A stretch of 64,000 nt of DNA from positions 3,348,001-3,412,000 of the forward strand of contig NZ_CP110629.1 in NCBI RefSeq assembly GCF_026153455.1, written 5' to 3'. Below the pieces are notes generated by a model. It was not told where the DNA came from. It made no database searches and worked only from the letters and a program-made list of their open reading frames with translations. Positions 14,200-21,998 of this stretch are shown one piece after another; the stretch's first letter is position 1, and each line of letters opens with the position of its first letter. The DNA is from Marinimicrobium sp. C6131 (lineage in GTDB: Bacteria > Pseudomonadota > Gammaproteobacteria > Pseudomonadales > Cellvibrionaceae). A program made the translations under genes and the position numbers.

Positions 14200-14690
14200 T
14201 GTCGTTGATAATTCATCAACTTACTTCCGAAGATACCAACTTGATGGAAACCCTGTCGGCAATGTTCGGTGAAGCCTTCGGAGATATGGGCACTTACACC
14301 GGATGCCGCCCGAGTGCAGACTACCTACGGCGACTGTTGGGCGGTGATTCATTCATTGCACTGGCTGCTCTGAAGGATGGAGTCGTTGTAGGTGGTATTG
14401 CGGCTTATGAGCTACAAAAGTTTGAGCAAGAGAGCAGCGAAATCTACATCTATGACCTGGCGGTTCTAGCGGATCACCGCCGAGAGGGAATCGCGACGGA
14501 GCTGATTTCGAACCTAAAAAGGATAGCGGTGCAACGTGGTGCCTATGTCATATTCGTTCAATCCGATAAGGGCATTGAAGATGAGCCCGCGATTGGACTA
14601 TACACGAAGCTGGGAGTGCGTGAGGATGTCCTGCACTTTGATATCGCAGTTGAAGAGGCGCATAACCAAGCCAAGCACTGCGACCGCTAG
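14199..14690 (+). CDS. AAC(3)-I family aminoglycoside N-acetyltransferase-like protein
   Basis: A 163-residue GNAT protein that closely follows the plasmid-borne AAC(3)-I enzymes. It has the FIALAA and VVG strands, a KFEQ-x2-SEIYIYDLAV core (from about residue 72), the acetyl-CoA loop HRREGIAT, a GAYVI-x-VQ-x-D strand and the LYTKLG-x-RE-x-V-x-HFDI end. Those enzymes acetylate the 3-amino group of gentamicin-type drugs; activity here is inferred from similarity. The C-terminal 12 residues come from the attC. AGGAGAG precedes the start. The upstream attC core is mutated, so the cassette may be fixed in place. Confidence 0.85.
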   Translation: MSLIIHQLTSEDTNLMETLSAMFGEAFGDMGTYTGCRPSADYLRRLLGGDSFIALAALKDGVVVGGIAAYELQKFEQESSEIYIYDLAVLADHRREGIATELISNLKRIAVQRGAYVIFVQSDKGIEDEPAIGLYTKLGVREDVLHFDIAVEEAHNQAKHCDR

Positions 14691-14716
14691 CGCCGCGTGT
14701 GCTGGCGTCGTTATGC
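14660..14716 (+). repeat. attC site 27 (57 bp, shortest)
   Basis: R'' GCATAAC at 14660-14666, R' GTTATGC at 14710-14716, with GCAC(TG)CGAC/GTGTGCTGGC arms. It encodes the tail of the acetyltransferase. Confidence 0.8.
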
Positions 14717-14725
14717 GATAAAAAT

Positions 14726-15115
14726 ATGCGCCAGGTATTCGTAGGTCTTCTAGCGCTTGTAGCTACAGGGTGTGCAGGAATCGGAGCCAATTCTCCTATG
14801 TCGTTGTGTGCCGGAGAAAATGCCTACGAGTATGAACAAGTCGTTCTGGAGACAGCGCTAAAGAAGGCTCAGGTGTGGTCAAATAGGATATGCGGAAAAG
14901 ATTGCGTGGTTTGTGCTGAACTTCTACCAGATCCTTCGGGGTCACGTTTTGAGCTTCACATTACTAGCCCTGGTGACTTACTGTTCAACACCTCTGCCAC
15001 TATGGAGTTCAGAAAATCTGATGGGAAAGTCATTGAAAGCGCGATGTATCATTCTTGCAAAGTACGATCCAAACCAGAAAGTGGTCCAGGTCCAGCCGCA
15101 AAGCGGCGCAAATGA
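14726..15115 (+). CDS. Small lipoprotein, cassette-borne
   Basis: A 129-residue lipoprotein. The signal segment ends in a VATGC lipobox with Cys15. The mature part has several Cys, and the Pro/Lys-rich tail is encoded by the following degenerate attC. A two-codon frame from the attC R' ATG stops 4 bp before this start. No family was recognised. Confidence 0.65.
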   Translation: MRQVFVGLLALVATGCAGIGANSPMSLCAGENAYEYEQVVLETALKKAQVWSNRICGKDCVVCAELLPDPSGSRFELHITSPGDLLFNTSATMEFRKSDGKVIESAMYHSCKVRSKPESGPGPAAKRRK

Positions 15116-15130
15116 GGCCGGGCGTTATGC
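15068..15130 (+). repeat. Degenerate attC site 28
   Basis: R' GTTATGC at 15124-15130 is good, but the R'' position reads TCCAAAC and the arms pair poorly except GCCGC/GCGGC around an AAA loop. Decayed site. Confidence 0.55.
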
Positions 15131-15276
15131 ACAAAGATGAAGTAGTAGCTGACGTCAATTCCGCTCAGGATATTGGGTTTATGTATAACCGAAACCTGGC
15201 GGACCCTGATGGCCATGTCTGGGAGGCCATGTGGATGGATCCAACTGCAATGCCCGCAGACGATCAGGCAGGTTAG
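15127..15276 (+). pseudogene. C-terminal fragment of a VOC (glyoxalase-like) gene
   Basis: A 49-codon frame whose end, with FMYNR and DPDGHVWE-x-MWMDP-type residues, is the C-terminal signature of VOC family lactoylglutathione-lyase-like proteins. These are normally about 125-140 residues, so the N-terminal two thirds are missing. The frame begins with the ATG of the attC R' box, so a deletion or recombination event seems to have joined the attC directly to the gene remnant. It is probably not functional. Confidence 0.65.
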
Positions 15277-15551
15277 GGCTGCGACTAGTCGCTGATGACC
15301 AGCGCATAACAAATCGTTGGATTAGAACGGAAATCAAAAGAGCTATTTCTAGAAGTATCGACCAACTCCAACGTCAGACTGGTTGGGAAATACAGTCACT
15401 TTTGGCGGAGTATTCAGCTCTCCAGGTGCGGTGCTTGAAAAACGCGTCAAAGGCGACAATTATCGGCTCCGGACGCAATAATAGCGCGCACCGGTTATTG
15501 AAGCGCTAATTATGTAATCGACGTTTATTAAGTAACTTAGAAGGAAATACA
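15277..15551 (+). other. Decayed cassette segment without a clear gene
   Basis: GCATAACAAATC (R''-like) at 15304 is not followed by a normal attC, and a 92-codon frame at 15231-15509 in another register runs through it without family resemblance. The segment ends in degenerate attC 29. I see no functional gene here. Confidence 0.5.
15437..15511 (+). repeat. Degenerate attC site 29 with mutated core
   Basis: Arms around GGCTCCGGACGC and GCGCACCGGTTATT pair well, but the R' region reads GCTAATT (15505-15511) instead of GTTRRRY and the R'' is GAAAAAC. Probably inactive. Confidence 0.6.
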
Positions 15552-15980
15552 ATGAAAGGTTCTGTCACTCTGGTTCTACTTTTGTTTGTAACTTTCAACG
15601 TACACGCTGATAGCGTATGCGATAAGGCTTCCCGGGAGTTTTCGGATGCCGTTGAGGTATACAAAAAGGAAGGCGGAAAGGCCTTCATGAAAAGAATTCT
15701 CAAAAACGGGCCTTTAGAGAATGACACTAGATCACTTAGCCAATCTCAGTCGTTAGGGCAAATTGAAGACTTTTTTGGGCCTATTGAAAGTGCCTCTATA
15801 TTAAGCACCAAAGTATTGGGAAAAAAGTCCTGCTATATAATAGGAATACTGGAGTACGAAAACGGCCCCGCGTTCGCGGTGGCCAACTATTACAGCGGTG
15901 CTAAAGGTGTTGGAGCCACATCAATGTTTTTCCAAACTGAGCCTGAGCAAATATTGCCTAAAGAGTTTCTCGTCCAGTAA
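15552..15980 (+). CDS. Secreted hypothetical cassette protein (last cassette)
   Basis: A 142-residue protein with an N-terminal signal peptide ending near an Ala-Asp junction at residues 19-20, so likely periplasmic. It has Cys near residues 23 and 94. GAAGGAA precedes the ATG by 7 bases. It is the last gene flanked by attC sequence. No family was recognised. Confidence 0.65.
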   Translation: MKGSVTLVLLLFVTFNVHADSVCDKASREFSDAVEVYKKEGGKAFMKRILKNGPLENDTRSLSQSQSLGQIEDFFGPIESASILSTKVLGKKSCYIIGILEYENGPAFAVANYYSGAKGVGATSMFFQTEPEQILPKEFLVQ

Positions 15981-15983
15981 AGT

Positions 15984-16015
15984 ATTCAACAAGCGTACCA
16001 GTGCACCACCGAGCA
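15984..16015 (+). repeat. Truncated attC 30 (left half), array end
   Basis: R'' ATTCAAC at 15984-15990 and a left arm beginning AAGCGTACCAGT, similar to attC 6, are present. No matching right arm or GTTRRRY box follows. The array ends here by truncation. Confidence 0.6.
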
Positions 16016-16059
16016 GGTTGGGAAAGCGACGCCTCAGAGAGGTTCGTCACAAATCCGGA

Positions 16060-16629
16060 ATGGAGAGCGCAATAGGACTCTTGACTTTCACCATCAACGT
16101 CACGCTGGACGGCTGCGTCGACCACGAGGAGGGAATCGCTGACGACGAGACACGCGCCCTCTTCACCCGCCTCATGGACGAGAACGGGGCAATGCTGTGG
16201 GGCCGGGTCACCTATGAAATGATGGAGGGTTACTGGCCGGCAGTCGCCCGCGGCGACACGGAGGCACCGCCAGCGATGCGCGAGTGGGCGGCCAAGCTGG
16301 AGGTCAAACCGAAGTACGTGGTTTCCTCGACGAGAAAGGACTTCCCATGGGCCAACAGCCACCTTATCGCCGGCGACCTTCGCACGGCCGTTCAGAAGCT
16401 CAAAGACGCAACTCCGGACGGCGTGCTCCTCGGCAGCGGCAAGCTCGCGGCCGAACTGGATCGGCTGGATCTGATCGACGAGTACCAGTTGCTCGTCCAC
16501 CCCAGGATCGCCGGCCACGGCCCGACTCTTTACGAGAGTGGGCTGGTCCGTGCTCGACGCCTCGAGTTAATTTCGGTGAAGCCGCTCCGCAACGGCGCGG
16601 TTGCCATGCACTACCGACGAGCGCGCTGA
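16060..16629 (+). CDS. Dihydrofolate-reductase-like (RibD C-terminal) protein
   Basis: A 189-residue RibD C-terminal domain protein. An N-V-T-L-D-G-C strand lies near residue 11, WGRVTYEMM near 47, a central VVSSTRKDF strand, the GSGKLAAEL nucleotide-loop segment near residue 126, and an H-P-R-I-A-G-H-G segment before the C-terminus. Such stand-alone proteins are NADPH-dependent reductases of unknown substrate. GC-rich codon use separates it from the cassettes. The ATG at 16060 is used; a TTG at 16081 would also give a typical family start. Confidence 0.8.
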   Translation: MESAIGLLTFTINVTLDGCVDHEEGIADDETRALFTRLMDENGAMLWGRVTYEMMEGYWPAVARGDTEAPPAMREWAAKLEVKPKYVVSSTRKDFPWANSHLIAGDLRTAVQKLKDATPDGVLLGSGKLAAELDRLDLIDEYQLLVHPRIAGHGPTLYESGLVRARRLELISVKPLRNGAVAMHYRRAR

Positions 16630-16784
16630 GTGGGAGATAGTCATTTTGCCTGACAAACTCAAGCCAATGGCGGTCACTGCATTCGCGCCGTTTGGCGAAT
16701 AGATGAAGTGTTCGTAGGCTGTCGATTCTGCATTGCGCCATTCGATCAATGGTAGCAATTGCAGAGTCTACGCTGGAGTGTTCT

Positions 16785-17441
16785 ATGATCCCTATCATCA
16801 CCGCTTTCGAACAGTCCCCTGATCGCGGCCGGGGACTGGCACGTGACATGCCCGTGCGTTGGGCACTTGAAGAGGTAGGTCAGCCCTACGACGTTCGCCT
16901 TGTTTCCTTCGGCGATATGAAGGAGCGAGCTCATCGCTCCCTGCAACCGTTCGGACAAATTCCTACGTATGAAGAACATGATCTGGTCTTGTTCGAGTCG
17001 GGTGCCATAGTGTTCCATATTGCCGAGCGCTATAAAGGGCTGCTGCCGAACCACACGGGCGCGCGTGCGCGAGCGATCACCTGGATGTTTGCTGCGCTAT
17101 CTACGGTGGAGCCAGTGATCGTTCAACGTGAAGTCTCCCTGTACTTGGAGAGTGACAAGCCCTGGTGCGAGGAACGTCTTCCGATCGTCGAGGAGCGCAT
17201 TCGAAGTCGCTTGGCCGAACTTGGCGCCCGGCTTGGAAATCAGGAGTGGCTCGATGATGCGTTTAGTGCTGGCGATCTGCTGATGGTCCAGGTACTGCGC
17301 AGGTTGAGCGGATCGAACATCCTGGATGATTACCCAAACCTTGGAGACTATGTCGCCCGCGGCGAAGCGCGACCGGCCTTTAAACGTGCTTTCGAGGCTC
17401 AGTTGACGGTTTTCACTGGCAAGGCTGACACGAAACGTTAA
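16785..17441 (+). CDS. Glutathione S-transferase family protein
   Basis: A 218-residue GST with an N-terminal thioredoxin-like domain (residues 1-80), including R-W-A-L-E-E-V-G and the QIPTYEEHDLVLFESGAI glutathione-binding segment, and a helical C-terminal domain with an AFSAGDLLMV capping motif (residues 164-173). It probably detoxifies electrophiles using glutathione; substrate unknown. The ATG at 16785 is the usual family start (MIPIITAF) and follows a GGAG; an earlier ATG at 16749 would add 12 atypical residues. Confidence 0.85.
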   Translation: MIPIITAFEQSPDRGRGLARDMPVRWALEEVGQPYDVRLVSFGDMKERAHRSLQPFGQIPTYEEHDLVLFESGAIVFHIAERYKGLLPNHTGARARAITWMFAALSTVEPVIVQREVSLYLESDKPWCEERLPIVEERIRSRLAELGARLGNQEWLDDAFSAGDLLMVQVLRRLSGSNILDDYPNLGDYVARGEARPAFKRAFEAQLTVFTGKADTKR

Positions 17442-17663
17442 GGATGGACACACGCCTCGTTGTTGGGGGCGGGTGCACGCCGGTTTCCCGGCAGGAGCTA
17501 TACTGTTCGGTAATGACTTGTATGTACTGAATACAACCAGCCAGAATAAGGATCATCTGGGGTCAAAGCTGATGGCCATTTGGCTCGCCAATGGGGGCCA
17601 GACCGTCAGGCTATCAAGGTACCGGACAGTTTACGCGGCCTTTACGGCTGAGAGAATCACCCC
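17442..17663. other. Intergenic region before marC
   Basis: A 222-bp gap without a gene. It holds an inverted repeat GCCGGTTTCCCGGC near 17480, possibly a terminator for the GST gene but without a T run, and presumably the marC promoter, which I could not define. Confidence 0.4.
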
Positions 17664-18293
17664 ATGGACTTTTTCCTGCAAACTTTTGTGCTCCTCCTGG
17701 TCGTCGTCGACCCGTTTGGCCTGACACCAATCTTTTCCGCGTTGACCAGCCGGGAGAGCGTGGCCGCGCGGCGGCAAATTGCCATCAAGAGCGTGCTCAT
17801 TTCCGCCGCGGTGCTGGCGTTCTTTACCTTTGCGGGATCTTTGCTTCTGGATTATCTCGGTATCGGTTTGCCCGCTTTCCGCATGGCGGGTGGCATTCTT
17901 CTGTTCCTGGTGGCCATCGATATGCTGTCCGTACGCCACTCCGGCCTCAGTTCCGCTACCGAAAAGGAGCGCATGGAAGCCCGCGAGCGAGGCGACGTGT
18001 CGGTGTTCCCGCTCGCCATACCGCTGATCGCTGGTCCCGGCGCGCTCACCACCGTCATGCTGCTGACCAGCGACCGTGGCCTTATGCTCTCCATCGGCGT
18101 CCTCGCCATCGTCCTGCTTGTGCTCGCCATCACATTTGCCATGTTCCTGCTCGCTGGCCGTATCCAGCGCCTCTTGGGCGAAACCGGTATCAATGTCATC
18201 ACCCGCCTGCTTGGTATTCTCCTCGCGGCGCTGGCGATGCAGTTCTTCGTAGACGGCCTGCGGGACAGCCTGCCAGTGCTGGTCGGGGGGTAG
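17664..18293 (+). CDS. MarC family integral membrane protein
   Basis: A 209-residue UPF0056/MarC family protein with six membrane segments. Family signatures are DPFGLTPIF (residues 16-24), a GGILLF segment and AIPLIAGPGALTT (around residues 116-128). The family was once linked to multiple antibiotic resistance, but that link has been withdrawn and its function is unresolved. GAGAG lies about 10 bases before the ATG. It is followed after 17 bp by another membrane gene, probably co-transcribed. Confidence 0.9.
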   Translation: MDFFLQTFVLLLVVVDPFGLTPIFSALTSRESVAARRQIAIKSVLISAAVLAFFTFAGSLLLDYLGIGLPAFRMAGGILLFLVAIDMLSVRHSGLSSATEKERMEARERGDVSVFPLAIPLIAGPGALTTVMLLTSDRGLMLSIGVLAIVLLVLAITFAMFLLAGRIQRLLGETGINVITRLLGILLAALAMQFFVDGLRDSLPVLVGG

Positions 18294-18310
18294 GTTAATA
18301 GGAGTAATCA

Positions 18311-18712
18311 ATGCTTACGGTAATCGCTTTAAAGGCTCTGGTGATCTGGGGCGGCATTTTGGTGCTGGCCGTCGCTAATGGAGCACTGCGCGAGTCTGTA
18401 CTGGTACCTGGCATCGGAAATCCCGCCGCGTTCGTGGTGAGCGGACTGCTGCTTTCAGCCTTGATCATTGGCGTGGCGTACTTATCACTTCCTTGGCTAC
18501 ACATTAGCCGCCCCGTCCATCTCTGGGCGGTCGGGTTGGGCTGGCTTGCGCTCACGCTCATTTTTGAATTTTCGTTTGGACTCTGGCAAGGCCAGTCATG
18601 GCCGGAATTGCTCGAGGCCTATACATTCAAGGGTGGCAATATCTGGCCTGTTGTTCTCGTGGCAACGGCCCTTGCACCGTACATCGCCGCGCAGCTCAGA
18701 GGTTGGGTGTAG
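18311..18712 (+). CDS. Conserved membrane protein
   Basis: A 133-residue protein with four hydrophobic segments (about residues 5-24, 38-60, 68-86 and 110-128). Polar features are few, apart from the loop around residues 88-108. Resembles small uncharacterised gammaproteobacterial inner membrane proteins. It probably shares a transcript with marC. TAATAGGAG precedes the start. Confidence 0.7.
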   Translation: MLTVIALKALVIWGGILVLAVANGALRESVLVPGIGNPAAFVVSGLLLSALIIGVAYLSLPWLHISRPVHLWAVGLGWLALTLIFEFSFGLWQGQSWPELLEAYTFKGGNIWPVVLVATALAPYIAAQLRGWV

Positions 18713-18795
18713 TGCGCCTGACCAACCGTTGCGGTGGACGAACGACTCAGTGGCAGGATAAGCATCAGTAGCGGCTGCACCGTTCCGCGGTACGC

Positions 18796-19668
18796 TTAGT
18801 CCGGTCGGCTGCCAGTGTCCGAGCGCGGCTCTTTCGCTTCTTCATTCAACCAGGTACCGCAGTATTTGCAGTACTTGGCATCGTGCTCATGCTGGTTCTT
18901 GCCGCAACCCGGACAGGCTTCGTCGGAATAGCGGTCCTCACGCAAGGAGCGTATGACTTCCGCCGAGAATACGCCAGCGGGCAGAGCGATGATCGAATAA
19001 CCCGCCAGCATGATCATTACCGAGATGAATTGCCCCAGGGGAGTAACCGGTGAAATATCACCATAGCCGACAGTGGTCAGGGTGACAATGCCCCAATAAA
19101 TGGAGGTGGGGATGCTGGTAAAACCGGCCTCATGCGGTTCGATGAGGTAGAGAAAGGAGGAAAAAATGGTCACCAACATCAGAATGGTGAACAGAAACAG
19201 CATTATCTGACCTCGGCTGCGCTTCAGCGCGTCCAGGAGCAAGCGCCCCTGACCCACCAGGGCCATCATTTCCAACACTCGGAACAGACGCAGTGTGCGC
19301 AACAGACGAATGACCACCAGCGTCTGGGCACCGGGCAGAATCAGCATCAACCATGTGGGTAGAACGGCCAGCACATCAATAATGCCATAGAAGCTTTTCA
19401 GGTAAAGCAGGGGCTTATGCAGGCAATAGATGCGCAACCCGAGTTCCAGTGTGAACAACAGGGTGATCACCCATTCCGTATAATAAAATAACGTGCCAAA
19501 TCGTTCGTGGTATTCCTGGACACTGTCCAGCAGAATGACACCGACACTCATGAAGATGAGTATCGCCAATAAAACATCGAAGCCTTTGGCAATCGGGGTA
19601 TCCGATTCAAATATGATCTGGAAAAGGCGCGTTCTGATTCCAACATCGGCGGGCTTCAGTGACGACAT
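18796..19668 (-). CDS. Voltage-gated-type potassium channel with C-terminal zinc ribbon
   Basis: A 290-residue six-segment ion channel. S1-S4 span about residues 25-150, with an Arg-rich S4 (V-I-R-L-L-R-T-L-R-L-F-R). The pore loop carries the selectivity filter TTVGYGD near residue 208, followed by S6. The C-terminal tail has two CxxC pairs (CPGC and CKYC), a zinc ribbon unusual for bacterial Kv-type channels. It conducts K+ across the inner membrane; gating is inferred. The start was set at Met-Ser-Ser because AGGATAA lies just upstream, although the frame opens 18 codons earlier. Confidence 0.88.
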   Translation of the reverse strand: MSSLKPADVGIRTRLFQIIFESDTPIAKGFDVLLAILIFMSVGVILLDSVQEYHERFGTLFYYTEWVITLLFTLELGLRIYCLHKPLLYLKSFYGIIDVLAVLPTWLMLILPGAQTLVVIRLLRTLRLFRVLEMMALVGQGRLLLDALKRSRGQIMLFLFTILMLVTIFSSFLYLIEPHEAGFTSIPTSIYWGIVTLTTVGYGDISPVTPLGQFISVMIMLAGYSIIALPAGVFSAEVIRSLREDRYSDEACPGCGKNQHEHDAKYCKYCGTWLNEEAKEPRSDTGSRPD

Positions 19669-19871
19669 GGGCTGATTATCCTGTAAACGGGCACCGTGGT
19701 ATGAGTGGGAGCATAACACCACCGGCAGTCGTGCCCAATGGCTCGGTGCCTGGTTCTGTGTCTGCGCTCACTTGACAATGCGTCTATACTGAACTCAATT
19801 GCGTACCCATTTTACCTGTTCGGCCATGTTTCTGCCGAAGTAGTCACTTACCGTACAATAAGGATGAACTC

Positions 19872-21986
19872 ATGACTCAAGATGCGTCAAAGCCTGGTGT
19901 CGGCTCCACGGTACTGATACCGGTCTTCATTCCCGCTGTGATTGTGATTCTGCTGCTGGTGGTCGGTACCATCAGCAACCCGGAGCTGGCGGGCAAGGCC
20001 TTTGCGACCACCCTGAGCTATATCACGGAGACTTTTGGCTGGTTCTATATGCTCTCCGTGGCGTTCTTCCTGGTGTTTATCGTCAGTATGGCGCTCACCA
20101 AGTGGGGCCATATCAAGTTGGGGCCGGATCACGCCGACCCGCAGTACAGCTTCCCGGCCTGGTTCGCCATGCTGTTTTCCGCCGGCTATGGTATCGCGCT
20201 GCTGTTTTTTGGTGTGGCGGAACCGGTGTTGCACTTTGCCTCGCCCCCGGAGGGAGCGGCGGAAACGGTGAACTCGGCCAAGCAGGCCATGCAGATCGCC
20301 TTCTTCCATTGGGGTTTTCACATTTGGGCGATCTATGGTCTGGTCGGTCTGGTCCTGGCGTACTTTGCGTTTCGTCACGGTCTGCCCTTGTCAATTCGCT
20401 CAGCGCTATATCCACTGATCGGAGACCGTATTTATGGACCGATTGGTCACGCCGTGGATGTGTTTGCCATTCTCGGAACCATGTTCGGTATTGCGACTAC
20501 GCTCGGGTTATCTGTGGCACAAATCAATGCCGGTATGAATTACCTGTGGCCGGAAATTCCGGTTAGTGTGACCGTTCAGATTATCGCCATTGCGGTGATC
20601 ACCGGCCTCGCCATCTTCTCGGTCGTTGCGGGGATGGACAAAGGTGTGAAGCGCCTGTCGATCCTGAATATGGTACTGGCGGTTTCGCTGATGATCTTTG
20701 TTTTTATCGTCGGGCCGAGCGTACACATTCTGGAAACCTTTCTGCAGAACACGGGCAGCTACCTGAATAACATCGTCGAGCGGACATTCAATCTTCAGGC
20801 GTACTCGCGCAGTGACTGGATTGGTAACTGGACGCTGTTCATTTTTGGCTGGACCATTGCCTGGGCGCCGTTTGTCGGGCTGTTTATCGCCAAGATCAGC
20901 CGAGGACGGACCATCCGTCAGTTTGTGGTTGGCGTGATGCTGGTACCGTCCGTCTTTACGTTCATGTGGTTCTCGGTCTTCGGGGATACGGCTCTGAGTC
21001 TGATCATGAATGAAGGCTACACCACGTTGATTGGCGATGTGCAGGCAGATCATGCCACGGCGCTGTTCAAGTTGTATGAGGCGCTGCCACTGAGTTCGAT
21101 CATTTCGTTTGTCACCGTCATTCTCATCATCACCTTCTTTGTGACATCCTCGGACTCCGGCTCATTGGTGATTGACTCGCTCGCCTCAGGCGGTGCGATC
21201 CACACGCCCGCCTGGCAGCGGGTATTCTGGGCCACCTCAGAGGGGCTGGTGGCGTCGGCGCTGCTGTTGGCCGGTGGCCTGAGCGCCCTGCAGACCATGA
21301 CCATTGCCAGTGCCCTGCCGTTTTCCATCATCATGATCATTGCGGCGGTCGGCATGTGGCGCGCCCTGGTGATCGAAGGCCACCACCATCGCAGTCTGAA
21401 AACCGACGTACAACAGCGTCTCTCGGGTACGTCCGGCAAAGGGCTCTGGCGCCGGCGTCTCGCCGGACTGGTGAATTTCCCGGATAAGGCGAAGGTCTGG
21501 GAGTTTATGACCACAACGGTCAACAAGGCCATGCACCGGGTTGAGCGTGAGCTGACCAAGCAGGGCTGGTCCGCTGAAACGCATGTGGACGAGGAGCATC
21601 ATCGTCTGTATCTGGAGGTGATCAAAGAGGATCAGGTGGATTTCATTTACGAGATTCGGATGCTCGAGCACCTGTTGCCGGATTACGCTTATCCGGAAAT
21701 GCCGGATGAAGAGACTCAGCGTCATTATTATCGTGCTGAGGTCTTTTTGCGCCGTGGTGGTCAGCTCTATGACATTTATGGCTTTGATCAGCAGGACATC
21801 ATTACCGATATTCTCGATCAGTTTGAGAAGCACCTGCACTTCTTGCACATTTCTCCCGGCAGCCTGCCCTGGCGTATGGAGAAGCACGATGACCTGCTCA
21901 GTACGCCGCCGGAGCCGCCGACCGAGGAGCCCGGCGTGCAGGCCCCCGAGCCGGCGGCCAATCCGGAATCCCGTCGGGACCGGTGA
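19872..21986 (+). CDS. BCCT family betaine/choline transporter (BetT type)
   Basis: A 704-residue secondary transporter of the BCCT family. Twelve membrane segments occupy residues 15-500, including the family core with W-T-I-A-W-A-P-F (around residues 324-331) and ISRGRTIRQF just after it. A long cytoplasmic C-terminal domain (about 515-704), as in BetT-type carriers, is linked to osmotic regulation and ends in a Pro/Glu-rich tail. It likely imports choline, betaine or carnitine-like quaternary amines with H+ or Na+. AAGGATGAACTC precedes the ATG. First gene of a tight operon with a porin and a binding protein. Confidence 0.92.
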   Translation: MTQDASKPGVGSTVLIPVFIPAVIVILLLVVGTISNPELAGKAFATTLSYITETFGWFYMLSVAFFLVFIVSMALTKWGHIKLGPDHADPQYSFPAWFAMLFSAGYGIALLFFGVAEPVLHFASPPEGAAETVNSAKQAMQIAFFHWGFHIWAIYGLVGLVLAYFAFRHGLPLSIRSALYPLIGDRIYGPIGHAVDVFAILGTMFGIATTLGLSVAQINAGMNYLWPEIPVSVTVQIIAIAVITGLAIFSVVAGMDKGVKRLSILNMVLAVSLMIFVFIVGPSVHILETFLQNTGSYLNNIVERTFNLQAYSRSDWIGNWTLFIFGWTIAWAPFVGLFIAKISRGRTIRQFVVGVMLVPSVFTFMWFSVFGDTALSLIMNEGYTTLIGDVQADHATALFKLYEALPLSSIISFVTVILIITFFVTSSDSGSLVIDSLASGGAIHTPAWQRVFWATSEGLVASALLLAGGLSALQTMTIASALPFSIIMIIAAVGMWRALVIEGHHHRSLKTDVQQRLSGTSGKGLWRRRLAGLVNFPDKAKVWEFMTTTVNKAMHRVERELTKQGWSAETHVDEEHHRLYLEVIKEDQVDFIYEIRMLEHLLPDYAYPEMPDEETQRHYYRAEVFLRRGGQLYDIYGFDQQDIITDILDQFEKHLHFLHISPGSLPWRMEKHDDLLSTPPEPPTEEPGVQAPEPAANPESRRDR

Positions 21987-21998
21987 GGAGGCATCATC

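Noticed and set aside
15231..15509. 92-codon frame in the decayed cassette segment
   Set aside because: Runs across the VOC fragment end and attC remnants in another register; no family match.
19772..19790. TTGACA and TATACT before the BCCT gene
   Set aside because: Spacing of 7 bp is far too short for a sigma70 promoter.
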